43,731 nucleotides of DNA from Chloroflexota bacterium. Lineage in GTDB: Bacteria > Chloroflexota > Dehalococcoidia > UBA2979. Positions 24,666-34,323 of this stretch are shown piece by piece. The notes under the pieces are model-generated. The model had not been told where the DNA came from. It saw nothing but the letters and a program-made list of their open reading frames with translations, and did not search any database. A program made the translations under genes and the position numbers. Numbering within the stretch: position 1 is the stretch's first letter; the number at the start of each line of letters is the position of its first letter. The stretch lies in the NCBI GenBank assembly GCA_002718395.1, contig PBEG01000013.1, forward strand, positions 1 through 43,731, read 5' to 3'.

Positions 24666-25427
24666 TTGTTTTTTGTGTATCTTTCTCTACTAAAGAATTC
24701 ACCATTGGCATTTTTGATTATTATTCTTGCCTTAAGCACTTCTTTGTTATTAGGTTTGGTTTTGCATGAGTTAGTCCATGGATATATTGCGAATAAACTA
24801 GGAGATCCTACAGCAAAAAATAATGGTCGATTAACCCTTAATCCGCTTGCTCATTTAGATCCTTTCGGCTCCTCTTTAATTTTTTTTGTAGGGTTTGGGT
24901 GGGCAAAACCAGTTCCAGTCAATCCAAATTATTTTACAAGTCCTATTAAAGATATGGCGTTTGTGGCCCTTGCTGGTCCGTTAAGCAATCTTATAATTGC
25001 ATTTATTTTTTCAATTCCATTTTTTTTAAATATTCTTGTTCCAACTCATCCTTTAGTGCCTCCTGATTATGCAGACATAATCATTGCATTTTCAAAATTA
25101 AGCTTTTCTAATCTTTTGGGTCTTTTTTTTGGTACAATTGTTTTTGTAAATATAACTCTTGCAGTTTTTAATCTTATTCCTATCCCGCCTTTAGATGGCT
25201 TTAAGGTCATTTTAGGTTTGGTGCCAGTAGATTTAGCATATAGATTAGTTAATATGGAAAAATGGGGCACTGGTATATTAGTTTTGCTTGTAGTACTACC
25301 ATTTATCACTGGCGGATTAGTAAGTCCTTTATGGTGGTTTATAGAGCCAATTAGAAATATTTTTATTGAATTTTTCGTTGGTGGCATAAATGATTGGTCT
25401 TTTATGCTAAATGAACTAATAAAATAA
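24666..25427 (+). CDS. M50 site-2-type membrane metalloprotease
   Basis: Compact zinc protease within the membrane (253 aa, 5-6 helices, no PDZ domain), of the type found in small bacterial and archaeal S2P homologues. The zinc motif is HELVHG (His 34, Glu 35, His 38), followed by IANKLGDPTAKNNGRLTLNPLAHLDPFGS as in the family. The third ligand lies in NLIPIPPLDGFKV in the C-terminal half. It starts at TTG 24666, 7 bases after AAGGAG. It is first on the long plus-strand run and is followed by tyrA after 59 bases. The substrate (often an anti-sigma factor in other bacteria) is not visible here. Confidence 0.9.
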   Translation: MFFVYLSLLKNSPLAFLIIILALSTSLLLGLVLHELVHGYIANKLGDPTAKNNGRLTLNPLAHLDPFGSSLIFFVGFGWAKPVPVNPNYFTSPIKDMAFVALAGPLSNLIIAFIFSIPFFLNILVPTHPLVPPDYADIIIAFSKLSFSNLLGLFFGTIVFVNITLAVFNLIPIPPLDGFKVILGLVPVDLAYRLVNMEKWGTGILVLLVVLPFITGGLVSPLWWFIEPIRNIFIEFFVGGINDWSFMLNELIK

Positions 25428-25486
25428 TCAGATTTTTGAATTGTTTATTGATAGAATATTTATAGTAGTGAGATTAAGAGGTTGAT

Positions 25487-26479
25487 ATGCAAATTGGCAT
25501 TATAGGTACTGGTCTTATCGGTGCATCAATTGGATTAAGGTTGCACAGTCACGGTGAAAAAGGCATAAGTGTGATTGGATATGACGTTAATCGAGAGAAC
25601 TTAAATCTTGCGCAAAAAATTAATGCTATTGATTCAATTGCTGAATCAATAGATGTAGTTGTTAAAAATGCAAAAATCATTATAATTTCTGCACCTATTT
25701 TAGATGTTAAAGCAATTTTTGAATCAATTAATGAATCGATCTTGCAAAACAATGTTGAAGACTTGGTTGTTACTGACACTTCATCTTCAAAATCTAAAAT
25801 TATTGAATGGGCAAACACAATTTTGCCTAAAAATGTTTTTTTTGTAGGCAGCCACCCAATGGCTGGCTCAACAGAAGTTGGTCCAAATTATTCTGATGGT
25901 TCTATCTTTGAAGGTGCTAGGTGGGTCATTACCCCTACAGAAAACAGTCCTCAACATGCTATAGAAACTATTCTTAGTCTTATTGAAGCAATGGGCGCTG
26001 ATCCAATGTTCATGGATGCGGATGAACATGATTCATACGTTGCAGGAATTTCACATATGCCATTATTTGCACAAATAGCATTATTTGCCTTGGCAAGAGA
26101 ATCTAATGCATGGGCAGAACTTTCAATGTTAGCTTCAAGTGGATTTAAAAGTGCATCAAGATTAGTTGCAACGAACCCTTCTTTAGCTTTTGATATTAAC
26201 GAAACAAATCGAATGAATATTGAACATTGGATTGAAAGATATATTGAGGAGCTTCAAAAAATTAAATTACTTTTACAAGATTCAGAAGACAAAGAAGAAT
26301 TTTTCCGATTTATTGGCGCCATGCATCTAGATTATTTAAAGTTTCTAGATGGTGCTGTTGGTAGAGAGCATTGGGGTGAGCAACTAACAAACGTTCCTGA
26401 TTATAATGCATTTGACTTGCTTATGGGAGGCATGCTAACTGACAAACTTAATAAGCTTGATTTTGATACCAAGAAATAA
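25487..26479 (+). CDS. tyrA: Prephenate dehydrogenase
   Basis: Oxidatively decarboxylates prephenate to 4-hydroxyphenylpyruvate on the way to tyrosine (330 aa). The NAD-binding motif is GIIGTGLIGASIGLRL at the N-terminus, and the catalytic His is in GSHPMAGSTEVGP. The helical dimerisation half has ISHMPLFAQIALFAL and LASSGFKSASRLVATNP. There is no fused chorismate mutase or C-terminal ACT domain, so chorismate mutase must come from the separate aroH. AAGAGG lies 5-6 bases upstream of the ATG. The upstream 59 bases hold only weak promoter-like sequence (TTGAAT, TATAGT, 19-bp spacing). It is the first aromatic gene of the run. Confidence 0.94.
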   Translation: MQIGIIGTGLIGASIGLRLHSHGEKGISVIGYDVNRENLNLAQKINAIDSIAESIDVVVKNAKIIIISAPILDVKAIFESINESILQNNVEDLVVTDTSSSKSKIIEWANTILPKNVFFVGSHPMAGSTEVGPNYSDGSIFEGARWVITPTENSPQHAIETILSLIEAMGADPMFMDADEHDSYVAGISHMPLFAQIALFALARESNAWAELSMLASSGFKSASRLVATNPSLAFDINETNRMNIEHWIERYIEELQKIKLLLQDSEDKEEFFRFIGAMHLDYLKFLDGAVGREHWGEQLTNVPDYNAFDLLMGGMLTDKLNKLDFDTKK

Positions 26480-26501
26480 CTTAAGCATTTGAAAGTAGCT
26501 T

Positions 26502-27797
26502 ATGAATAAAAAAATTATACGACCAAAAAAACTAAGAGGCACAATTACTCCTCCTGGTGATAAATCGATAAGCCATCGTGCACTAATGATTAATGCAATT
26601 GCAGGGCAAACTGCTTCTATTAATGGAATTTTAGAATCTGAAGATATTCAGTCAACAATTAATTGTCTTAGGCAATTAGGTGTTGAGATAGAGATGCAAA
26701 AAGATGGAAGTTGCCAGGTTAAAGGGCTGGGTATTAATGGATTAAAGGCAACAGACCACGATCTAGATTGTGGAAATTCTGGTACGACAATTAGGTTATT
26801 AATGGGGTTGATTGCAAATATAGATGGAACAGCACGTTTGACAGGTGATAATTCATTGCAATCTAGACCTATGGAAAGAGTTTATAGTCTATTGAATGCA
26901 ATGGGAGCTAATATCTTTTCTGAAAAATCAAATGGGTGCGCGCCCATCATTGTAGAAGGGAAACAATTGACATCTAATCAATCTATTGAAATGACAATTG
27001 CATCAGCGCAAATAAAATCTGCTCTTATTTTAGCTGGTTTAAGCTCTAATGGGATATTAGAGATCATTGAGCCATTTAAGTCTCGTGATCATACAGAACG
27101 AATGCTATCTGCGATGGGAGCAAAAATTAATGTCCACGATAATAAAGTAACAGTATATGGTGATACGAATGAGCTTCAATCTATAGATATTGATGTACCA
27201 AGCGATATCAGTTCAGCAGCTCCTTGGATTGTTGCAGGTATTCTACATCCAGATGCAGAAATTGTAATTAAAAATGTATGCATTAATCAAACTCGTTCAG
27301 GCATTATTGATGTTTTTGTTGCAATGGGTGCAAAAATAGAGATTATGAATAAGCGACTTGTTGGCAATGAGGAAGTTGCTGATCTTGGCATTTATTCTAG
27401 TTCTTTGTCTGGAATACAAATTGATAAAGAATTAATTCCTCGTGCTATAGATGAGATACCGCTTATTGCTTTAGGTGCTTGTTTTGCCAATGGCAATACC
27501 AAAATAAGTAATATAAGTGAGTTAAAAGTTAAAGAAAGCAATAGATTGACTAATACCATTGAAATTATTAATCAATTTGGAGGCGAAGTTTTTTCATGCG
27601 AAGATGAGTTATTAATTAATGGTTTAAATAGTCTGCATGGTGCTAAACTTTATTGTGGCTCTGATCATAGAATGACGATGTTGGCAGGTATAGCATCATT
27701 GGTTTCAGAAGAAGAGTCAGAATTAATGAATATTGATTCAGTTAATGTGTCTTACCCAAATTTTTGGAATGATTTTGAAAAATTATGTGTAAGCTAA
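26502..27797 (+). CDS. aroA: EPSP synthase (3-phosphoshikimate 1-carboxyvinyltransferase), class II
   Basis: Adds enolpyruvate from PEP to shikimate 3-phosphate (431 aa). PGDKSISHRALM, DCGNSGTTIRLLMG, SRPMERVYSLL, RAIDEIPLIALGA and LKVKESNRL are all present. The four sequence marks described for class II enzymes are seen: GDKS, SAQIK, RDHTE and NQTR. The position that is Ala in the naturally glyphosate-tolerant CP4 enzyme is Gly here (GNSGTT), so the sequence alone does not decide glyphosate sensitivity. It follows tyrA by 22 bases and precedes the gmk-like gene by 16, inside the aromatic operon. Confidence 0.96.
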   Translation: MNKKIIRPKKLRGTITPPGDKSISHRALMINAIAGQTASINGILESEDIQSTINCLRQLGVEIEMQKDGSCQVKGLGINGLKATDHDLDCGNSGTTIRLLMGLIANIDGTARLTGDNSLQSRPMERVYSLLNAMGANIFSEKSNGCAPIIVEGKQLTSNQSIEMTIASAQIKSALILAGLSSNGILEIIEPFKSRDHTERMLSAMGAKINVHDNKVTVYGDTNELQSIDIDVPSDISSAAPWIVAGILHPDAEIVIKNVCINQTRSGIIDVFVAMGAKIEIMNKRLVGNEEVADLGIYSSSLSGIQIDKELIPRAIDEIPLIALGACFANGNTKISNISELKVKESNRLTNTIEIINQFGGEVFSCEDELLINGLNSLHGAKLYCGSDHRMTMLAGIASLVSEEESELMNIDSVNVSYPNFWNDFEKLCVS

Positions 27798-27813
27798 TCG
27801 TTAAAGGAAAATA

Positions 27814-28371
27814 ATGCAAAAAATTATTGTTTTATCTGGTCCATCTGGTGTGGGGAAAGATGCAATTATTGACAACATTATGGAAAAACATGGTGATTTT
27901 GTCGTGCCTATAACTATGACTTCTCGACCAAAAAGAGAAAATGAACAAAATGGTAATGATTATTATTTTGTCTCAAATAAGGAATTTGAATTATCCATAA
28001 AACAAGAAGATCTTGTTGAATATTCTACAGTTTATGAACATTACTATGGTTTACCAAAATCAAGTATGATAGATGCTCTGTCAACAGGTAAGAATATATT
28101 GGTGAGATTAGATGTCAAAGGTGCTATAAGTATAATGAAACAGTACTCAAATTCTGTTTCAATTTTTGTATCTCCTGAAAACATGGAGCAATTATATCAA
28201 CGAATTAATTCACGTAATCAAGAAGACCAGAAAGAAATTAACAGAAGGATGAATATTGCTATTCAGGAAATTGCTCAAGCAAATCTTTTTGATCATGTCG
28301 TTTTAAATGAAGACGATCAATTAGATGCAAGCACAGAAATAATTATGGATTTAATTAAATACAACAAATAG
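27814..28371 (+). CDS. gmk: Guanylate kinase-family protein
   Basis: P-loop nucleoside monophosphate kinase (185 aa), expected to phosphorylate GMP with ATP. The P-loop is LSGPSGVGKDAI (about 5-16). The Ser/Thr that normally follows the Lys is Asp here. The GMP-binding region is well kept: TMTSRPKRENEQNGNDYYFVS, DLVEYSTVYEHYYGLP, VRLDVKGAI. RNQEDQKEINRR forms the lid. AAAGGA lies 5 bases before the ATG. A purine kinase between aroA and trpE is unusual. It may be the only gmk of the cell or a second copy, which this window cannot tell. Confidence 0.82.
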   Translation: MQKIIVLSGPSGVGKDAIIDNIMEKHGDFVVPITMTSRPKRENEQNGNDYYFVSNKEFELSIKQEDLVEYSTVYEHYYGLPKSSMIDALSTGKNILVRLDVKGAISIMKQYSNSVSIFVSPENMEQLYQRINSRNQEDQKEINRRMNIAIQEIAQANLFDHVVLNEDDQLDASTEIIMDLIKYNK

Positions 28372-28396
28372 ACAACTCATTAGTTAGGAGTGAATA

Positions 28397-29869
28397 TTGA
28401 ATCAATATTCTTTATCAATTGAAGAAGTAAAGCAGGTTGATGCAAGTCAATATAATGCAGTTGCTATCTATAAACAAATACGAGCAGATTTTGAAACTCC
28501 TCTTTCTATTTATCTTAAATTGCAAGGTGGTGATTATTCTTATTTGCTAGAATCAGCTGAATTTGGCAGGCAGGGACGCTATTCATTAATTGGGGCAGAC
28601 CCATATGAAATTTATGTTGAAGATAGTGATTCACATACCGATCCTCTGAAGTTTGTTGAAAAAAAATTACAGGAAATCAAAGCTCCAGCCTCGCAAGAGT
28701 TACCAAGTTTTTGCGGTGGAGCAGTTGGTTATCTATCATTTGAATATATATCAAATGTTGAATCAAGAATTAAAAGTGATTTGCCAGAAACTCTTGATGT
28801 GCCTAAATCATTATTTATGTTCTCTGACTCTGTAGTTGTTTATGATCATCTATTGCATAGTATTAAAATTGTTAGTCATGTTCGATTAAATGGTGATGTA
28901 GAGAAAAATTATGATTATGCAATAAATAAGATTGAAGAAATTATCATAAAAATTACACAACCGTTAGATGGCTTGCCATATGAACCAATCTCTGGAAAAA
29001 CTAATTCAGATGTTGTTTCAAATTGGTTACCAGAAGACTATAAAAATGCAGTTAATGTTATTAAGCAATATATTGAAAAGGGCGATATCATTCAAGCGGT
29101 TTTGTCACAGAGATTTAGCGTAGAAACAGGGGCTCATCCTTTTGAAATTTATAGGTCATTAAGAGCAATTAACCCATCACCTTATATGTATTTTATGAAA
29201 TTCAAAGACACTCATATTGTTGGTGCTTCTCCAGAGTTATTAGTTAAAATAGAAAATAATATAATTGAAAATCATCCAATCGCAGGTACAAGACCCCGCG
29301 GCAAGGATGCAAAAGAAGATTCAATCCTATCAAATGAGCTAAAAAATGATTCTAAAGAAATAGCTGAACATGTTATGTTGTTAGATTTAGGTCGTAATGA
29401 CATAGGGAAAGTAGCTAATTCTGGAACAGTTGAAGTCACTCAACAGTTTGATGTTGAATATTTTTCTCACGTGATGCATTTAGTTTCTCATGTAAGAGGA
29501 GAATTGAATCAAGAACATACTCCTTATGATGCGTTACGTTCATCATTTCCGGCAGGAACAGTTTCTGGAGCACCAAAAATTAGAGCAATAGAAATTATTC
29601 AAGAATTAGAACCTGATAAACGAGGCCCATATGCTGGAGCTGTTGGATTTTTTAGTACTACTGGTGATATAGAAACTTGTATTACGATTCGCACTATGGT
29701 CATACAAGATGGAACGGCATACATTCAGGCAGGTGGAGGAATTGTGTTTGATTCAGATCCTCAAAAAGAATTTAAAGAGACACAACATAAAGCCCAGGCA
29801 TTAATTGCTTCAATAAGAGATGCTGAGGCATATAACCATCTTGATAAAATTGGTCAATTAGGATATTAA
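28397..29869 (+). CDS. trpE: Anthranilate synthase component I
   Basis: Converts chorismate and ammonia to anthranilate (490 aa). The N-terminal domain has YSYLLESAEFGRQGRYSLIGADP, whose LLES (about 50-53) is the tryptophan-binding feedback motif, so the enzyme should be inhibited by tryptophan. The catalytic half has QAVLSQRFSVE, NPSPYMYFMKF, HPIAGTRPRGKD, MLLDLGRNDIGKVA, FPAGTVSGAPKIRAIEII and QAGGGIVFDSDPQKEF. It starts at TTG 28397 with AGGAG 6 bases upstream. The 25 bases before it hold no leader peptide or attenuator. It pairs with TrpG, whose gene starts 4 bases after the stop. Confidence 0.96.
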   Translation: MNQYSLSIEEVKQVDASQYNAVAIYKQIRADFETPLSIYLKLQGGDYSYLLESAEFGRQGRYSLIGADPYEIYVEDSDSHTDPLKFVEKKLQEIKAPASQELPSFCGGAVGYLSFEYISNVESRIKSDLPETLDVPKSLFMFSDSVVVYDHLLHSIKIVSHVRLNGDVEKNYDYAINKIEEIIIKITQPLDGLPYEPISGKTNSDVVSNWLPEDYKNAVNVIKQYIEKGDIIQAVLSQRFSVETGAHPFEIYRSLRAINPSPYMYFMKFKDTHIVGASPELLVKIENNIIENHPIAGTRPRGKDAKEDSILSNELKNDSKEIAEHVMLLDLGRNDIGKVANSGTVEVTQQFDVEYFSHVMHLVSHVRGELNQEHTPYDALRSSFPAGTVSGAPKIRAIEIIQELEPDKRGPYAGAVGFFSTTGDIETCITIRTMVIQDGTAYIQAGGGIVFDSDPQKEFKETQHKAQALIASIRDAEAYNHLDKIGQLGY

Positions 29870-29873
29870 GTGG

Positions 29874-30458
29874 ATGCAAAATATGATACTAATTATTGAT
29901 AATTATGATTCATTTACCTATAACTTATTTCAGTATTTCTCTGAATTAAGTGATTTACCTATACAAGTTGTTAGAAACGATAGCGTAACTATAGATGAAT
30001 GCTTGCAATTACAACCACAGTATGTTGTGGTATCGCCTGGCCCATGTACGCCTAATGAAGCTGGAATCAGCACAGCATTAATTAATAAACTTGCAGGCGA
30101 GGTACCAATTTTAGGAGTATGTTTAGGGCATCAATGCATTGGCCAAGCATTTGGAGGCAAAATTGTGCCTGCAGGGGAAATTTTACATGGTAAAAAATCA
30201 ATAATCCATCATGATGAAAAAGGTATTTTCAATAATATACCTAAAGATTTTGCAGCAATTAGATATCATTCTTTAGTTATAGATGAAACAAGCTTGCCAA
30301 ATGGGCTAGAAATTTCTGCACGTTCTGATTCCAATTTAATAATGGGTATTAGGAATGAAGATTTGATGATTGAAGGAATTCAATTCCATCCAGAATCAAT
30401 TGCTACTGATTACGGCAAAAATATGATTGCAAATTTTCTTTCTATTTATCAACGTTAA
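29874..30458 (+). CDS. trpG: Anthranilate synthase component II (glutamine amidotransferase)
   Basis: Class I glutaminase (194 aa) that feeds ammonia to TrpE. The triad is Cys 83 in GVCLGHQCIGQAFGG and His 172/Glu 174 in FHPESIATDYG. The oxyanion turn reads VVSPGPCTPNEAG (Cys where Gly is more usual). It is not fused to TrpD or TrpE. Two starts are possible, ATG 29874 and ATG 29883; neither has a strong ribosome site, and coupling to the trpE stop is likely. The same subunit could also serve PabB if the cell makes folate. Confidence 0.94.
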   Translation: MQNMILIIDNYDSFTYNLFQYFSELSDLPIQVVRNDSVTIDECLQLQPQYVVVSPGPCTPNEAGISTALINKLAGEVPILGVCLGHQCIGQAFGGKIVPAGEILHGKKSIIHHDEKGIFNNIPKDFAAIRYHSLVIDETSLPNGLEISARSDSNLIMGIRNEDLMIEGIQFHPESIATDYGKNMIANFLSIYQR

Positions 30459-30479
30459 GTTCAGAAATTGGAGACTAGT

Positions 30480-31517
30480 ATGCCTAAAAATGTTTCAAAC
30501 GCGATTAACATAATTGTTAATGAACACCGAGATCTTAATGAAAATGAGGCATATAACGCGTTGAATGACATTATGATGGGCCAAGCTATAGATGAAGAAG
30601 TATCAAGTTTACTGACTTGCTTAGCAGAGAAAGGGGAAAGTGCATCAGAAATAAATGGCATGGTAAAAGTTATGCAAGAACAATGTTTGAAGGTTGGCCA
30701 AGTTGAGTATCCTCTTTTAGATACATGCGGGACAGGCGGTGCTGAGATAAAAACATTTAATGTTTCAACCGCGTCAGCTTTTGTAGCTGCTGCAGCAGGA
30801 GCAAATGTCGCTAAACATGGTAATCGGGCCATGACATCAAAATCCGGTTCAGCAGATTTTTTAGAAGCACTAGGAGTAAAAATTGACTTAGAGCCTAATG
30901 TAGTAAGTGCATGTATTAAAAATACGGGGATTGGTTTTATGTTTGCTCAAAGTTTTCATCCAGCTATGAAATATGTGGCGAACATAAGAAGATCTCTAGG
31001 ATTTAGGACAATATTTAATTTATTGGGTCCTTTGACTAATCCAGCACAAGCAAACTGTAGAATTCTTGGAACAAGTTCTGTAGAACTCGCAGAGAAAATG
31101 GCAACTGCCCTAACAAAAATGGATATTCGGCACGGCTTAGTTGTTACTGGCGAAGAGGGGATTGATGAAATTTCTATTATGGGCGCAACTCATATTTTTG
31201 AAATAAAAAATAATGAAATGAGTTCATATTCCATTCATCCTTCTGATTTTGGTCTAAATACACATGATATTAAAAAAGTTGAGAGTAAGTCGCCTAATGA
31301 AAATGCAGAAATTTTTCGTAACATCTTATCAGGTCAAGGACCGACAGAATATTTGGATTTTATATCTATCAATGCAGGTGCAGCTTTGTACACTACTGGT
31401 CATGCAAGTTCCATTGCTCAAGGAATAGGTATTGCCAATACAGTTATAGATAATGGAGATGTCGCAGCTAAAGTTGCTGCTTTTGTGGACTACACACAAA
31501 AAAATATTTCAGAATAA
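30480..31517 (+). CDS. trpD: Anthranilate phosphoribosyltransferase
   Basis: Transfers phosphoribose from PRPP to anthranilate (345 aa). The PRPP-binding motif is DTCGTGGAEIKTFNVSTASAFVAAAAGANVAKHGNRAMTSKSGSADFLEALG; the usual reading of the family is CGTGGD, with Ala here in place of Asp. FMFAQSFHPAMKYVANIRRSLGFRTIFNLLGPLTNPA follows and matches the family. I start it at ATG 30480, because TTGGAG lies 6 bases before it; the ORF-track TTG at 30468 is itself inside that site. The late HVSI-type turn ITGEEGIDEIS is present as VTGEEGIDEISIMG. Confidence 0.95.
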   Translation: MPKNVSNAINIIVNEHRDLNENEAYNALNDIMMGQAIDEEVSSLLTCLAEKGESASEINGMVKVMQEQCLKVGQVEYPLLDTCGTGGAEIKTFNVSTASAFVAAAAGANVAKHGNRAMTSKSGSADFLEALGVKIDLEPNVVSACIKNTGIGFMFAQSFHPAMKYVANIRRSLGFRTIFNLLGPLTNPAQANCRILGTSSVELAEKMATALTKMDIRHGLVVTGEEGIDEISIMGATHIFEIKNNEMSSYSIHPSDFGLNTHDIKKVESKSPNENAEIFRNILSGQGPTEYLDFISINAGAALYTTGHASSIAQGIGIANTVIDNGDVAAKVAAFVDYTQKNISE

Positions 31518-31533
31518 ATTATTGGATAATTAC

Positions 31534-32388
31534 ATGACAAAAAAAACAAACACAATTATAGATAAAATAGTATTGCAAGTTAAAAATAATTTAAATGAAA
31601 AAAAGAAATCATCTTCAACAATAGATATGATTAATTTAGCAAATAAAGATTCTAGAAAAGTTATTAGCTTATCTGAAAGAATTACACAAAAAACATTATC
31701 TGATTCAAATGTTGCACAAATTGGTCTAATTGCTGAAATTAAACGCGCGTCACCATCAAAAGGGGTTTTTGATAAAAACTTTGATGCAGCTGAAGTAGCA
31801 GATGTTTATGCTTCTAATGGCGTTTCAGGTATTTCAATTCTTACTGAACCTGATTATTTTTTAGGAAGCTTAGCTGATCTTAGATTATGTTATGAAAACC
31901 TGCTTCTTAATTATAAAAATGATAGACCAGCAATTTTAAGAAAAGATTTTATTATAGATTCATTTCAAGTTTATGAATCATTTATTAATGGAGCAGATGC
32001 TTTTTTGCTAATTTCAAAAATATTAGAGAAAAATCAAATAGTAGAACTTATGAACCACGGCAAAGCATTAGGCATTGAAGCGCTAATTGAGGTACATAAC
32101 AAAAAGGAATTACTTCAAGCCTTAGAAATAGGTGCTAAATTAATTGGTATAAATAATAGAAACTTAGATGATTTTTCAGAAAACTTAGAATTATCTATTC
32201 AGCTTTCTAAAGAGGCACCAAGTGACGTTGTTATAATTTCCGAATCAGGAATTAGAACTGTTGAAGATGTACGTAAACTAGTGGAACATAATATTGATGG
32301 AATATTAGTAGGAGAAGCGTTTATGTCTGGAGGCTTCAATCATAAAAATGTATCGAAAAAAATTCGCTCCTTTATGATGGTAGAGTAA
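31534..32388 (+). CDS. trpC: Indole-3-glycerol-phosphate synthase
   Basis: Closes the indole ring from CdRP (284 aa, from ATG 31534). The ORF-track start at 31453 overlaps trpD by 65 bases and is not credible. The TIM barrel begins with GLIAEIKRASPSKGVF (catalytic Glu and Lys), followed by SILTEPDYFLGSL, ILRKDFIIDSFQVYES, ALIEVHNKKEL, IGINNRNLDDF and IISESGIRTVEDV, all family hallmarks. It has about 45 residues of helix before the barrel. It is not fused to TrpF, whose gene begins 6 bases later. GGATAATTAC precedes the ATG as a moderate ribosome site. Confidence 0.96.
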   Translation: MTKKTNTIIDKIVLQVKNNLNEKKKSSSTIDMINLANKDSRKVISLSERITQKTLSDSNVAQIGLIAEIKRASPSKGVFDKNFDAAEVADVYASNGVSGISILTEPDYFLGSLADLRLCYENLLLNYKNDRPAILRKDFIIDSFQVYESFINGADAFLLISKILEKNQIVELMNHGKALGIEALIEVHNKKELLQALEIGAKLIGINNRNLDDFSENLELSIQLSKEAPSDVVIISESGIRTVEDVRKLVEHNIDGILVGEAFMSGGFNHKNVSKKIRSFMMVE

Positions 32389-32394
32389 TTTATC

Positions 32395-33126
32395 ATGAAA
32401 ATTAAAATTTGTGGAATTAAAGATGTTGCAACAGCAGAATTTTGTAAAGGAACTGATGTTGATTTTGTTGGATTAGTCTTTACAAAATCTTCTAGAAAAA
32501 TTAGTGTACAAACTGCCGCAAAAATTGTAGATTCATTAGGTTCTCCATTAAAAAATTTTAAGTTTAATGACACATTGCCTAAACATCCAATTATGAATAC
32601 GAATGAATGGTTCGTTGAAAGCCATAAAGTTTTAGATTTTTATTTAAATATTAAAAAACCTCTTACCGTTGGTGTTTTTGCAAATGAATCTATTGAAGAA
32701 ATTAATAATATTGTTGAGGTAACAGGCATAGATTTAGTTCAATTGGCTGGTGAATACGATATTGAAGACTCACAAGCAATTAATTGTCAAACATTATATT
32801 CGTTGGGCATTAATGATTATTCGAGCCCCGAACTACTCAAGGATCAAATTCGTTCTGGATTTGCATTATCATTAATTTTTGATTCTTTAAGCTCAGATAG
32901 TTTAGGAGGTACAGGCAAGGTGTTTAATTGGGATATTTTGCAAGATATTTCTATTCAGATACCTTTTCTGCTTGCAGGTGGTTTAAATATTGATAATGTA
33001 GAATTAGCAATGAAGATTTGTAGACCGTGGGGATTAGATGTTTCAAGTGGAGTTGAAAGCAATGGAGTTAAAGATCTCAATTTAATTGAAGAGTTCGTTA
33101 ATAGAGTTAGGGGATTTAATGGTTAA
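32395..33126 (+). CDS. trpF: Phosphoribosylanthranilate isomerase with an insertion
   Basis: Amadori isomerase of tryptophan synthesis (243 aa, about 35-40 longer than usual). The N-terminal catalytic Cys is in [13 protein letters not shown], and the Asp side is in [22 protein letters not shown]. The phosphate loops are [12 protein letters not shown] and [15 protein letters not shown]. The extra length lies between the strand ending VDSLG and the strand TVGVFANE (about residues 50-90, with [15 protein letters not shown]) and would emerge as a helical loop after the first beta-alpha unit. The gene overlaps trpB by 8 bases, so translation is coupled. Confidence 0.92.
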   Translation: MKIKICGIKDVATAEFCKGTDVDFVGLVFTKSSRKISVQTAAKIVDSLGSPLKNFKFNDTLPKHPIMNTNEWFVESHKVLDFYLNIKKPLTVGVFANESIEEINNIVEVTGIDLVQLAGEYDIEDSQAINCQTLYSLGINDYSSPELLKDQIRSGFALSLIFDSLSSDSLGGTGKVFNWDILQDISIQIPFLLAGGLNIDNVELAMKICRPWGLDVSSGVESNGVKDLNLIEEFVNRVRGFNG

Positions 33127-34312
33127 AAAATTTCCAGATCAAGAAGGAAGATTTGGTGAATATGGTGGCAAATTTGTCCCTGAAACTTTGATGCCTGCGC
33201 TTAATGATTTAGAAAAAGAATTTAACTCGGCAATTACAAATGATGCATTTAATAATGAACTTAATTATCTTCTAAATACTTATGTAGGTAGACCTACTCC
33301 ATTAACTTATGCAAAAAATCTTTCTAAGCGAATAGGTTGTAAAATCTATTTAAAACGTGAAGATCTTTGTCATACAGGTGCACATAAAATCAATGCAGCA
33401 CTTGCCCAGGCTTTATTAGTAAAAAGAATGGGTAAAAAAAGGATAGTAGCTGAAACTGGAGCAGGTCAACATGGTGTTGCAACAGCAACTGCCTGTGCTT
33501 TATTAGGTATTCAGGCAGTTATCTATATGGGTTCCAAAGATTATGAAAGACAAAAAATTAATGTTGCACGTATGAAATTATTGGGCGCAAAGGTTGAACA
33601 AGTAAATTCTGGTTCCATGACTCTTAAAGATGCTATCAATGAAGCAATAAGGGATTGGGTAACAAATGTTGACAATACTCATTATTTAATTGGTAGCGTA
33701 GTAGGTCCACATCCTTATCCTGAAATGGTGAGGCATTTTCAATCAATTATTGGAGATGAAGTTAAAGAACAAATAAAAGAATATGAGGGTAAACTGCCTG
33801 ATTATATCCTTGCTTGTGTGGGAGGAGGGTCCAATGCCATGGGTATTTTTTACCCTTTTATTAATGAAAAAGACACAAATTTAATTGGGATTGAGGCTGC
33901 TGGTGAAGGCATTGATAAATCACATGCTGCAACGCTTTCTGCTGGCACTTTAGGTATTTTGCATGGCGCAAAATCTTTAGTTTTGCAAAATCAAGATGGT
34001 CAAATTGAAGAAGCTCACTCTATTTCAGCAGGCTTAGATTATCCAGGCGTTGGCCCAGAGCACGCCTGGTTAAAAGATACTAAGCGTACAACTTATTTTA
34101 GTGTTACTGATGAACAAGCTTTGGCTGGGGTTGAATTACTTGCTAATACTGAAGGAATTATTCCTGCTCTCGAAACAGCACATGCCATTGGTTATTTAGA
34201 AGAATTATCAAAAGAAATAAAATCAGATTCTGTATTAGTTTTAAATGTGAGTGGTCGCGGTGATAAAGACATGGACATTATTGCGAAGCGACTTAATTTT
34301 TTTACTAATTGA
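33119..34312 (+). CDS. trpB: Tryptophan synthase beta chain
   Basis: PLP enzyme condensing indole with serine (397 aa, from ATG 33119). The ORF-track start at 33086 is unnecessary, because AGGGGA lies just before the [22 protein letters not shown] is the N-terminal mark of the standard TrpB1 form, and the PLP Lys (about 90) is in [11 protein letters not shown]. The catalytic Glu is in AETGAGQHG, and GGGSNAMG binds the cofactor phosphate. GIEAAGEG and NVSGRGDKD close the chain. Its normal partner trpA is separated from it by a membrane protease gene, an unusual break in the trpBA pair. Confidence 0.97.
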   Translation: MVKKFPDQEGRFGEYGGKFVPETLMPALNDLEKEFNSAITNDAFNNELNYLLNTYVGRPTPLTYAKNLSKRIGCKIYLKREDLCHTGAHKINAALAQALLVKRMGKKRIVAETGAGQHGVATATACALLGIQAVIYMGSKDYERQKINVARMKLLGAKVEQVNSGSMTLKDAINEAIRDWVTNVDNTHYLIGSVVGPHPYPEMVRHFQSIIGDEVKEQIKEYEGKLPDYILACVGGGSNAMGIFYPFINEKDTNLIGIEAAGEGIDKSHAATLSAGTLGILHGAKSLVLQNQDGQIEEAHSISAGLDYPGVGPEHAWLKDTKRTTYFSVTDEQALAGVELLANTEGIIPALETAHAIGYLEELSKEIKSDSVLVLNVSGRGDKDMDIIAKRLNFFTN

Positions 34313-34323
34313 ATGTATTTGTT

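Noticed and set aside
28372-28396. Possible trp attenuator or leader peptide before trpE
   Set aside because: Only 25 bases separate the genes, with no Trp codons, hairpin or U-run.
30461-30832. 123-aa minus-strand ORF at the trpD start
   Set aside because: It is antisense to the conserved PRPP motif of trpD; no domain or start signal.
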